Part shown: piece after piece, positions 29,424-38,038 of the stretch
Position numbering within the stretch: the stretch's first letter is position 1
How the letters are laid out: each line of letters opens with the position of its first letter
NCBI GenBank assembly: GCA_004431415.1
Contig: QPMI01000179.1
Location: 62,001 to 126,000 of the forward strand
DNA: 64,000 nt
Source: Cyanophora paradoxa
Lineage: Eukaryota; Glaucocystophyceae; Cyanophorales; Cyanophoraceae
Direction of reading: 5' to 3'
Position numbers and translations under genes: made by a program
The notes under the pieces: model-generated
Databases searched by the model: none
Told to the model about the DNA's origin: nothing
Seen by the model: only the letters and a program-made list of their open reading frames with translations

Positions 29424-32400
29424 ATGGAGATGGCGGCGTCACCTTTCAAGGCGTACACGGTTGCGATGATTGTGGGCCACCCGATGCAGTTCTTCACTCT
29501 CCTCCGCACGCTTCATCGCGAGCAGCTGCAGCACGGCAACGAGGGACTGCAGCGCTACCCGTTGATTCCTAACCGGCAACTCCCGGTCGTCATGCAAGGG
29601 CGGCGGCAGGATTGGGAACGGAGCATCCCGCTACACCACCTGCCTGTACGCTCGGCAAAACCGGGCGCCTGGCTGTACTATGCAGGCGCCAACGCCTTCG
29701 GTCTTCCAACGGTGATGGAGGGGGAGATGAACGAGACGGAACGCCGAGTGATCGTGCACTTTGTGCTACGTCCGGCTCCGAACGTCGCAGGACCAAGCGG
29801 TGGCTCTGCAACAACGGCGGCGGCGCCGTCGCCCCCACAGGACGCTCAGCCTGAGAACGCTGCGGTCGCCTTCGTGGCGAGTGGCGGCACGGCCCGGGTC
29901 AATACGAGCCGGCGACCCGCGAAACCACACGAGGTGACGGCCATCGACATGCTACTCCATGGGGGGCCACTGGCACAGGCCGTCGGCAAGCAACTGCAGC
30001 ACAGGGACGGCGCGTTGACGGCAGACGACAGGGCAATCCAGCAGGATCTGTTCGTCCCGACACCTCTCCCACGCCACGACGTCGACACGAATCCTTTGCT
30101 CCTTCGGGACCAGCCGGCAAGCGGCTACTTCCACTACACTACGTGGAGACGACTGCACGAGCGGGCCGAACCGGTCGACGGTGCCATCGCTGCGGCGTTC
30201 GAGTCACAACGGGCACGGGCACCGCGCGTCCAAGGGTGGCTCTTTCAGCAGGCGATGGGTCAGCTGCTCGGACAGACAGCAGGACCGCGGGCGAGACCGG
30301 GGGAGGAGCGCGCTGGTACGCCCAGCGCACGGCCCCTTGTTGAGGCCCCGCAGCGCCGGTGGAGACGCCAGCAGCCCCAGCCGGAAGACCAGCCCTGGGA
30401 ACGTTACGATGCACTGGGTCGGGTCTGCATCAACGGGGACGAGCTCACGCTCTTCACAGACGTGAAGGCGGGGACGGGGGCGCTGCAGAGCCGGTTCGAG
30501 TACAGGGCTCCAACGCGGACGGCGCTGGTCTGGCAGCATCCGAGTCACCCTACCTCCAACGAGGAGCTGACGACGGACCAAGGCTCTGTGTTCAACCCGG
30601 CCCGTGACGACGACATTCATGCAACAATGGTGTTTGAGGCGCAGCTGCCAACGACGATGGAACGACACTGGCTCGGGACGGACGACGGGACAGGGCACGA
30701 CCTTCTTCTCGGGTTCTCGCATGTCCCAGATCCGCATCGAGAGCTGACAGCGGTCGCCCATCTGGCCTCCTGCTTCGCCACGACGGCCTTGCGTGTCCAC
30801 TTGGCGTTCCCCTTGGCGGCCTGGCTACTGAACGCGCTGACGGGGCTACCAACGAGCGTGGAGGCAGCAGCTCACAGTTGCAACCTGCCAACGGGACTGG
30901 GGGCGTACGACATCCTGACAGTTCGCGAGACGAAGCTGCGGCAGTACGTCTGCGCTAGCGACACGCTCCGTGCGGTCATGATGCGCGAGATCGCTGTTCG
31001 GTACAACGTCGGGACCATGTTGAGCAGAGTCGTTGCATTCCTGCAGGACTTCAACAAGCCCGGCGTGCTCAACCGCCAGGACTGGCCTTGCTCGACCGAG
31101 TTGGAATTCCAGACGGCGGATCCGGGACAGGTCCACGTCGCCCCGCAAATCTACCCCTGCTTCCTGGGCGATGTCTGCGTACACCCAGTGCCCAGCGAGC
31201 ACTTCGAACACTACAGCCCGACCAACCTGCAACGGACACCGCTCGAGCCGGACGTTGGGCGGGAGACGTTCCCGATGGACCTGCAGAATGAGGTCATGCC
31301 GCCGGCGCGTGTTACGCTGAGCTCAAAGACGCGCGAGGGCCAACAGAGGTTCCAGCAGTACGCCGTCCAGCAGAACGCGTTCACACAGCGACTTCTCGGG
31401 CTCCGGGACGAGCGCTCGGAATTTCCAGCGGCCCTGACCTCGTTCGGACACTTCATCGGGGCGCATGGCGTCATCGTGAGCGTGGGTAGCTGCGTGAATT
31501 CACAGACACGCGACGAGTTGTACGAACAAGGGGGAGTGACCGAGCAGCAAGCCCGTCGTTGCCCGCGACACCCGGAGGTCTTCGCAGTCCTCGGGTTCCG
31601 ACGCGAAGTGGTACGCGCACAGATCAGCTCGGGGTTCATCCTGGCTGCAGTCATGCAGCTGCATGCGAGCAACCCGCGGCTTTCGACACCGATGCCAGCG
31701 GAGGTGGCGGATCACATCCAACAACGCTGCTGCTACATGAGCCCTGGCGGATCACATCCAACAACGCTGCTGATACATGACGCGGTGGCGTTCGTCGAGG
31801 CCGTGCCCGAAGCCACTGAGAGTGACATGTGCGACGGCACGTACCACGTGCAGCCAGCACTGATGAACTTCCTCACGAGACATGGTTTCACCTGCCCGGA
31901 ACCATCAGTCTTTGCGGAGAGCATCCGGCTGGGCATCATGCAGGCGGCGACTTTCTTCCGTGGCTTCCGCTTCTACAAGCCTCGTCGGCCCGTAGATCCA
32001 TGCACGCTGGACAACATGATCGCGGTACCGGTGATGCGGGCGTTCACGATTACCGCGGACGAGGATGGCAACCAGCAGACGCACGTCGACGCGTCGCAAC
32101 TGGAGGAGGTGGCCGATCGTTTCGCGCTGATCTTCGACCGCTGGTGGAGTATGGGTGAAGCGCACGAGGGAGCAGCGTTGAATCCGCTCCACACGTCACT
32201 GTTCCCCGTTCTCCTCGACGAGATGCTGCAAGGGGAGAACAGCGCCTTGTGGACAGAATTCACCACGTGGCTACGTGACGCGTACGAGGATGAGGCCCTG
32301 CACATCACCCACGCGGGCCCGCTAGCGTACCACGAGGCGCAGGCGGGACCGGAAGGACACCCGGAGGGCGTGGCAGAAGACACCAGCTTGCGCCTGGAGG

Positions 32401-33671
32401 CGACCAACCCGCTCCCGTACTACCTGCACTCTGCGCCCAAGCGGCGTGGCGACGCGTTCATCGACTGCAGTCTAGTAGGAAGCGGGGCCAGGGAGCTGGC
32501 GGACTACACGGTGTGGATTGCTCTACCGCCCGAACCGGAAGCTGGCGGAACCGGAGACGACGACGACGACGGGGCGGATGGAGGCGACGGAGGTCAGGGT
32601 GGCTCTGGGCGGGGGCCGCGACGCCGACGGGCAGGCCGGACTCAACGCCCGCCGCCTTCGACGGACGAGACGAGCTCACAGGCGCCCACCTCGGCAACGT
32701 CTGGAGGGTCGAAGCGGGCGCGCACTCGGATGGGGCGCAAGGTGCAGAGACGCCTCGCGGCCAGCGCCAAGGCGACGATGGGCACAACAGGCGGAGCGCC
32801 GACAGTGTCATCAACGACAGATTCGACGTACGGGGGCTCGACATCTACGACAACAGCGTCGTCAGCGGCGACGACGATGTCGTCATCGGCGTCGGTCTAC
32901 GGCTCGGAGACTGGGGACACGGCATCATCGGTGTACGTGACAGCACCGTCAGAGTCGGAGGCGGCAACAACAGCACCACGGCGGGTTGCACGAGCGCTCA
33001 TTCCTACGTCACTCCGCGTCATCGCGAAGTACATGCTCTCGATAGACTACACGGACCTGCAGTTCGTCACGTTTCTCCAGACAGCGACGCGATGGACGAA
33101 GTACCACGGCTCGGGACAACTCCTACTCTTGGCAGGAGCGGGGGCGTCAACGACCGGGGACGGTGGCGCCTGGTACGACCGGGAATTCGTGATGCAAGTC
33201 GACGCGATCGACTGGACGAGTCTACGGCTCTCTCATAGCCTCGTCTACACGCGCATGATTCACTTGGCGGCGTACATCGCACGGAGGACGGCGCGGTGGG
33301 CCGTGGACGGCACGGATTCTCGCTCGGCGGCGCGGAAACTGGAGGTGCACAGGCAGGCGCTCTTCTACGTGACAGTAGTGAGCAACGCGTGCGGGCGAAC
33401 GACGCGGGAAACTCTCCTGGCCAAGCGCGTACCCCGGCTCGTCCCCGCCGCGGCCTGCATTGATCTGCCAAACGAGGTGGCGCTGACGGCGCCGGACACG
33501 GTCACGTGGTACACGAAGCGAATCCTGTCGGTGACCCTCCTCGAGTTCGACGGAATCATGAGCCAGCTGTGCACGTTCATCAACGCTTGCACGGATGCGA
33601 GCTGCGCCCTGCCTTGCGACGTCCAGAACCCCATGTGCGTAGCGACAGTGGATCGCCGACTCGTAGCATGA
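29424..33671 (+). CDS. ORF2 of the giant element: large protein of unknown family
   Basis: 1415 residues starting at the ATG one codon after the ORF1 stop and in the same frame. The first ~1030 residues look globular, with LLRTLHREQLQHGNEG near the N-terminus. About 1040-1075 is an Asp/Gly-rich linker followed by RRRRAGR. About 1110-1185 is a Ser/Thr-rich low-complexity stretch, and the last 230 residues are again globular. I recognise no domain, membrane segment, signal peptide or zinc knuckle. A capsid, envelope-like or accessory role is possible. It ends in TGA (33669-33671), abutting the ATG of ORF3. A 40-bp tandem duplication lies at 31706-31785. Confidence 0.75.
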   Translation: MEMAASPFKAYTVAMIVGHPMQFFTLLRTLHREQLQHGNEGLQRYPLIPNRQLPVVMQGRRQDWERSIPLHHLPVRSAKPGAWLYYAGANAFGLPTVMEGEMNETERRVIVHFVLRPAPNVAGPSGGSATTAAAPSPPQDAQPENAAVAFVASGGTARVNTSRRPAKPHEVTAIDMLLHGGPLAQAVGKQLQHRDGALTADDRAIQQDLFVPTPLPRHDVDTNPLLLRDQPASGYFHYTTWRRLHERAEPVDGAIAAAFESQRARAPRVQGWLFQQAMGQLLGQTAGPRARPGEERAGTPSARPLVEAPQRRWRRQQPQPEDQPWERYDALGRVCINGDELTLFTDVKAGTGALQSRFEYRAPTRTALVWQHPSHPTSNEELTTDQGSVFNPARDDDIHATMVFEAQLPTTMERHWLGTDDGTGHDLLLGFSHVPDPHRELTAVAHLASCFATTALRVHLAFPLAAWLLNALTGLPTSVEAAAHSCNLPTGLGAYDILTVRETKLRQYVCASDTLRAVMMREIAVRYNVGTMLSRVVAFLQDFNKPGVLNRQDWPCSTELEFQTADPGQVHVAPQIYPCFLGDVCVHPVPSEHFEHYSPTNLQRTPLEPDVGRETFPMDLQNEVMPPARVTLSSKTREGQQRFQQYAVQQNAFTQRLLGLRDERSEFPAALTSFGHFIGAHGVIVSVGSCVNSQTRDELYEQGGVTEQQARRCPRHPEVFAVLGFRREVVRAQISSGFILAAVMQLHASNPRLSTPMPAEVADHIQQRCCYMSPGGSHPTTLLIHDAVAFVEAVPEATESDMCDGTYHVQPALMNFLTRHGFTCPEPSVFAESIRLGIMQAATFFRGFRFYKPRRPVDPCTLDNMIAVPVMRAFTITADEDGNQQTHVDASQLEEVADRFALIFDRWWSMGEAHEGAALNPLHTSLFPVLLDEMLQGENSALWTEFTTWLRDAYEDEALHITHAGPLAYHEAQAGPEGHPEGVAEDTSLRLEATNPLPYYLHSAPKRRGDAFIDCSLVGSGARELADYTVWIALPPEPEAGGTGDDDDDGADGGDGGQGGSGRGPRRRRAGRTQRPPPSTDETSSQAPTSATSGGSKRARTRMGRKVQRRLAASAKATMGTTGGAPTVSSTTDSTYGGSTSTTTASSAATTMSSSASVYGSETGDTASSVYVTAPSESEAATTAPRRVARALIPTSLRVIAKYMLSIDYTDLQFVTFLQTATRWTKYHGSGQLLLLAGAGASTTGDGGAWYDREFVMQVDAIDWTSLRLSHSLVYTRMIHLAAYIARRTARWAVDGTDSRSAARKLEVHRQALFYVTVVSNACGRTTRETLLAKRVPRLVPAAACIDLPNEVALTAPDTVTWYTKRILSVTLLEFDGIMSQLCTFINACTDASCALPCDVQNPMCVATVDRRLVA
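31706..31785 (+). repeat. 40-bp tandem duplication inside ORF2
   Basis: GGCGGATCACATCCAACAAC starts at 31706 and again at 31746. Forty is not a multiple of three, so the same DNA is read as ADHIQQRCC first and GGSHPTTLL second, yet the frame stays open on both sides. Confidence 0.85.
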
Positions 33672-34976
33672 ATGTACGAAGGGCGTACACCGGAGGCAGA
33701 GCTGAGGCGGATCCCGGGCCTGATTCACGAGGTGCAGAGTGACCTCACGGTGCTGCAAGGACTCTACAAGACGACGCAGCAAATCCAGAAGGAGCTCGGC
33801 CGCCCCGCACGCAACAGCGATCTGGCGCTGGAACTCGCGGTCAAGGAATGCGTGATCGTTTCCGCATTCGAGCACCCTTTCCGCCAGCTGCGTTTCGGAG
33901 AAGGGCCCCAGCGTCAGCCAACACTCTCGCAACGCGCAGGCGTCGGCTTCTTCGGGAAGCGCGACTCTTCGGATTCCGCGCAGGGAGGAGACAGTAGTGA
34001 GGACGACCGGCCCACTCCGCCAGCAACGCCATGGCGAGGCACGCGTGCACATCGACGAGTCCTTCGGCTGGCAGCAGCAGACCCCGCAGCCCGCCAGATG
34101 CAGCTCCTACATCCCAATTCGATCACGACGAGCGCGGATCCCGAGTTTGTCTTCCACCCTGGGAGCCTCCCTCTCCTCACACGGGTGCTGGCGGTGCACA
34201 CGGACGACGTGGGCACACCGACGACCACCGTATCGCCGGTAGTGGAGGCGTTGGCCAAGGAGCTCGCGGAAAGCATCTCGCGCACAGTCGGAGGAGAGGT
34301 GGGCAAGCTGCTGGCGGAGAGGCTCGTCGCGAGCGCCGTGAAGCGCGATCAGAACGCCTGGATGGACCGCCTCCAGGCAACGCGACTGCTGGTGGAGTGT
34401 GGAATCGCGGCGTTGGGGGCGAACGGGTGGGCCAAGGAGAGCATCCTGATCAAGGTCATCGTGGACTCCGGAGCGGAGGTGGATGTCCTGGACGGCAGTG
34501 TGGCTGAGATGATCCCCGGCCTCACCTACCTCAACGAGCGCGTGCCCCTCGTCGGTTTCCAGTCGAACATCACGACGTACGGCCGCACGGCACACGTGGT
34601 TCTGACGTTGGGCCCGGTCCGCCTCGCGCGGACAGTCGTCGTCACGTCGCCGAACTCCATGGGCGATGTCAAGATGCTGCTCGGCTTGTCGACCCTCATC
34701 GCGCTCTGCGCTCAGATGAGCTGCGCACCGGAGATGTGGGGCATGCACATCACCTCGCCGGACGACCAGGAGAACCACTTCGTTCCTTTTCGTCCTCGGA
34801 CCGAACCGGAGGGGCCGTTCCGGTCCGCCTTCTCCGTCCCCTCTACGTACCAAGAGGTGAAGCCTTCGTACGGTGCCATGTGCCGGACCTGCGGGGCCAG
34901 CTTCCGGTTCAGCAAGACGAAGTCCGCATCACAGCGTTCGGCTCGCCTGACGCGGACCCGTTTGACTCAGCTGTAG
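33672..34976 (+). CDS. ORF3 of the giant element: retropepsin-like protease
   Basis: 434 residues; its ATG directly follows the ORF2 TGA and it lies in the same frame as ORF1 and ORF2. Residues about 260-340 form an aspartic protease of the retroviral type: VIVDSGAEVDVLDG with the catalytic Asp at about 265, GFQSNITTYG-type flap sequence, and MLLGLSTL, the hydrophobic-Gly block near 335. The enzyme would act as a dimer to process the polyprotein. The first 250 residues are hydrophilic and unrecognised, with a helical, conserved-looking VEALAKELAESI stretch. The C-terminus has a CRTC pair. The last 469 nt overlap pol in the -1 frame. Confidence 0.8.
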   Translation: MYEGRTPEAELRRIPGLIHEVQSDLTVLQGLYKTTQQIQKELGRPARNSDLALELAVKECVIVSAFEHPFRQLRFGEGPQRQPTLSQRAGVGFFGKRDSSDSAQGGDSSEDDRPTPPATPWRGTRAHRRVLRLAAADPAARQMQLLHPNSITTSADPEFVFHPGSLPLLTRVLAVHTDDVGTPTTTVSPVVEALAKELAESISRTVGGEVGKLLAERLVASAVKRDQNAWMDRLQATRLLVECGIAALGANGWAKESILIKVIVDSGAEVDVLDGSVAEMIPGLTYLNERVPLVGFQSNITTYGRTAHVVLTLGPVRLARTVVVTSPNSMGDVKMLLGLSTLIALCAQMSCAPEMWGMHITSPDDQENHFVPFRPRTEPEGPFRSAFSVPSTYQEVKPSYGAMCRTCGASFRFSKTKSASQRSARLTRTRLTQL

Positions 34977-37900
34977 TACCTCGGGGTGACGAGACGCCCC
35001 TACTCCCCCCTTCCTTTACTGTCCCCACCCAACTCTGGTCACACGCCTCCCGAACCCCCCGCCACCTCCACGTTCATATCTGTAACCCTACACGCAAACC
35101 GCTCCACCTTTCGGAGGGTACGATCATCGGCTACGCTGAATTCGGGCACTGGGAGGAGGGCGAGTTCACGCCAGACTCCACGCCCTTCCCCTCGGGCCCG
35201 TCATCCATGTGGACTGACGATCAGCGACGGGCGGCTGCACGGCGAATCCTGCAGGCGGCACGACCGGTGGTGGTCCGTCGGCGCGTCGGCCCGAAGCACT
35301 TCCGCCGAGTCGCCCGACAACGGTGGCCAGAATGCTTCAAGCGCCCGGACACCACCAGCGGCGAACAGGAGCAAACACCGCTTACGGCCGATGAGGTCCA
35401 GGAACTCGAAGCCGTCCTCGACAAATGGTCCACGCGACTCGAGCGACAGACGGGCGATGGGGCAGTCGAAGCCCGCGCTCACATCGCCGACTTGCGCTGC
35501 CTCGTACTCCGATGGTGGAAGGACAACCTGGACCCCGGGGGGCCGCAGCCGTCTCCAGCAGCAGTACGGCAAGCGACGATGAGTACGAATGCAATGGACC
35601 CGCCGACCTCCGACAGGCCCCCGGACGAGAAGTCACCTGAGGAGGCCTGGAAGGAGGCGCTCGAGGCGCTGCGAGCCGCCTCGCGGGCAGATGCGCTGCC
35701 GGAGACGACCTCGTTCCAGGCGGAGCGGCTGACGGCCTTGCTCAGTCGCAACAAGCGTTCCTTCACCAACTGCCTGGACCCCCGGGACCTGCTCAAATTC
35801 GAGCACTTGCTACAGCTCCAGCCTGGAGTCGACAAGGTCAACCTGCCGCTGTACACTCACCCGCGTCGGATGTCACCGACAGCGGAGGAGGCTACACGGA
35901 AGGAGATCGAGAAGTTGCTGCGCGACGACTTGATCGAGCCCTCCCAGGCCGGCTACGGCTCTCCGGTGGTGCTGGCGCCGAAGAAGGACGGCACGCTACG
36001 GTTCTGCATCGACTATCGCAAGCTGAACCTGCTGACGGAGCGCGACGTCTTCCCGCTCCCCCGCATCGACGACCAGCTTGAGCGGCTGCGCAAGGCGCGC
36101 GTCTTCTCGACCTGTGACGCGACGTCGGGATTCTGGCAGCTTCCGCTCTCGGAGGAGTCGCGCAAGTACACGACGTTCATCGTTCCTTGGGGCATGTACC
36201 AGTGGAAAGTCACTCCATTCGGGATCACGAATGGGCCGTCGGCGTTCTGCAGGGCCATCTCGTCAATCATGGGACCGCTTCTCTCGACCTGTGTAGTCGC
36301 GTACGTCGACGACCTGACCATCTTCTCCTCCACGGTCGACCAGCACCTCATCGACTTGGAGGCCTTCTTCGCTGCCGTCGAACGCGGGAACCTCAAACTG
36401 AAGCCGAGCAAGTGCCGCTTCATGGTTCGCGAAATCGAGCTCCTGGGACACCGCGTCTCCGGAGAAGGCGTGCGGAAGGACAAAAAGAAGATGGACATGA
36501 TCGCCAAGTGGCCCGAACCGTCGACCCCGGAGAACCTCCACTCCTTCGTCGGCCTCACGGGTTACTACCGACGCTTCGTCCGCAACTACGCCCGCATCGC
36601 CCAACCGCTGTACGATGTGCTCAAGCACCGCGACAAGCCTCGGGAACCGGGCGGAGCCCCGCAGTCCTTCGCGATGCTCTGGGACGATCGCTGCAGGGAG
36701 GCGTTCCGCACCCTCCAGACCGCTCTCATCGACGATGTCGCCCTCCCCTTCCCTCACTTCAACGACGCCGCGCGGCCGTTCATCGTGACCACGGACTGGA
36801 GCAAGCAGGCGATGGGCGCGATCTTGCACCAGGCCGACGACGCCGGCAACGTCCGGCCGCTCATGTTCTCCAGCCGCACGAACGGCGACTCGGAGCGCAA
36901 CTACGGCGCTGTGGAGGGGGAGGCGATGACGTTGCTGTGGGCGCTGAAGCAGTGGACGCACTACTTCGAGTGCAACCAGCCGTTCGAGATCCACACGGAT
37001 CACGAGCCGCTCCTCTCGCTCCGCAACACGTCGACGAGCCAGCTGCCCAACCGTTACCTCGCCAAGGTGGCCATGTACCTGCAGGGTTACAACTACATCA
37101 TCAAACACTGCAAGGGCACGACCAACGGCGCGGCAGATGCAATGTCGCGCGCCCCGCTGAACCACCCCGTCTACAACGGCGCGGCCGACGGCTCCGAAGA
37201 CGCGCCAGGCGCCGCGCCCGGCGCCCGGGGGTTTGCGGTGCCGGTTCCTGGGGACCCGGACGAGCCCCTCGGGATGTACTTCATCCAGCTCCCCCGCGAA
37301 GACCCGGCGCGGGAGATGGCGAGCGTCGCAAGAACGGCGATCAAGGCGGCGCGCGTGCTGCGGGCTGAGAAGGATCGCCGCCGCATCCGGCGGGTTCAGC
37401 AGAAGGAGGCGCGGACGAAGAGAGTGCCGCGGGAGCTGCGCAACCTCGACTCCACCCTTGGGCCGGCCTGGCGGAGCGCGGCGCAAGGGGGCCGACGGGA
37501 CCCGCAGGAAACCCCGGCGATCCGGGCGCCGAGACGGCCGCAGACAGCACTCGACCGTAGCTTCGAGATCGCCGACCGGATGATCAGCTCGGGCATGTAC
37601 CGCACGCGATCCTCTCAAGCGACCTCGACAGCGGCTCCGAGTGCAGTGGACGTCGACGAATGGTTGGCCCGGACGTTCCCCGACGGCCCGCCGGGTGACA
37701 AGCCAGCCACCTCGGTGCCGATGACGGCCGTGGCGGAAGACGGGGGACCGCCGGTGCCGGCGGAAGCACCGTCGGCGACAGCGGCACCGCCCTTGGAGCT
37801 GCACGCCGCCTCGCCCGGCGTAGACGAGGCGGACCTGGCGCCGACGGCCCAACCATCTGGACGACGGCGGCGCGCCCTTCAGAACCTGGAATCCGACCTC

Positions 37901-38038
37901 GGCCGTGCATGGCAGCACCCCGACAACGCCGCTGCGACCAGGGGCCGTGCACGATATCCGCGACGGGCTCAGCAACCGCCATCGTCCGCGGAGACGGGCC
38001 TCAATGCACTGGTGGAGCAGGCGGAACGGGTCAGTTAG
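34508..38038 (+). CDS. pol of the giant element: reverse transcriptase and RNase H
   Basis: The frame opens after a TGA at 34505 and has no ATG before RT, so synthesis by -1 frameshift from ORF3 is the simplest model. RT motifs are complete: APKKDGTLRFCIDYRKLN (about 35970-36023), CDATSGFWQLPL (36114), FGITNGPSAF (36219), YVDDLTIFSS (from 36302) and the thumb GLTGYYRRFVRNYA (36553). RNase H follows with TTDWSKQAMGAI (36790), VEGEAMTLLWALK and HTDHEPL, giving Asp, Glu and Asp of the active site. A Pro/Ala-rich spacer precedes TAG at 38036-38038. The same frame continues without another stop into integrase. Confidence 0.88.
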   Translation, partial: DDPRPHLPQRARAPRRFPVEHHDVRPHGTRGSDVGPGPPRADSRRHVAELHGRCQDAARLVDPHRALRSDELRTGDVGHAHHLAGRPGEPLRSFSSSDRTGGAVPVRLLRPLYVPRGEAFVRCHVPDLRGQLPVQQDEVRITAFGSPDADPFDSAVVPRGDETPLLPPSFTVPTQLWSHASRTPRHLHVHICNPTRKPLHLSEGTIIGYAEFGHWEEGEFTPDSTPFPSGPSSMWTDDQRRAAARRILQAARPVVVRRRVGPKHFRRVARQRWPECFKRPDTTSGEQEQTPLTADEVQELEAVLDKWSTRLERQTGDGAVEARAHIADLRCLVLRWWKDNLDPGGPQPSPAAVRQATMSTNAMDPPTSDRPPDEKSPEEAWKEALEALRAASRADALPETTSFQAERLTALLSRNKRSFTNCLDPRDLLKFEHLLQLQPGVDKVNLPLYTHPRRMSPTAEEATRKEIEKLLRDDLIEPSQAGYGSPVVLAPKKDGTLRFCIDYRKLNLLTERDVFPLPRIDDQLERLRKARVFSTCDATSGFWQLPLSEESRKYTTFIVPWGMYQWKVTPFGITNGPSAFCRAISSIMGPLLSTCVVAYVDDLTIFSSTVDQHLIDLEAFFAAVERGNLKLKPSKCRFMVREIELLGHRVSGEGVRKDKKKMDMIAKWPEPSTPENLHSFVGLTGYYRRFVRNYARIAQPLYDVLKHRDKPREPGGAPQSFAMLWDDRCREAFRTLQTALIDDVALPFPHFNDAARPFIVTTDWSKQAMGAILHQADDAGNVRPLMFSSRTNGDSERNYGAVEGEAMTLLWALKQWTHYFECNQPFEIHTDHEPLLSLRNTSTSQLPNRYLAKVAMYLQGYNYIIKHCKGTTNGAADAMSRAPLNHPVYNGAADGSEDAPGAAPGARGFAVPVPGDPDEPLGMYFIQLPREDPAREMASVARTAIKAARVLRAEKDRRRIRRVQQKEARTKRVPRELRNLDSTLGPAWRSAAQGGRRDPQETPAIRAPRRPQTALDRSFEIADRMISSGMYRTRSSQATSTAAPSAVDVDEWLARTFPDGPPGDKPATSVPMTAVAEDGGPPVPAEAPSATAAPPLELHAASPGVDEADLAPTAQPSGRRRRALQNLESDLGRAWQHPDNAAATRGRARYPRRAQQPPSSAETGLNALVEQAERVS
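34610..34616 (+). other. possible slippery heptamer GGGCCCG
   Basis: G_GGC_CCG matches the X_XXY_YYZ layout in the phase of ORF3 and lies inside the region open in both frames. Against it: Y is normally A or U, and the site precedes the protease LLG block, so shifting here would clip the protease. No better classical heptamer was found between 34508 and 34976. Confidence 0.2.

Noticed and set aside
36187-37975. 393-codon plus and 570-codon minus frames over RT/RNase H
   Set aside because: Alternative-frame readings of GC-rich pol; the RT and RNase H motifs are in the other frame.
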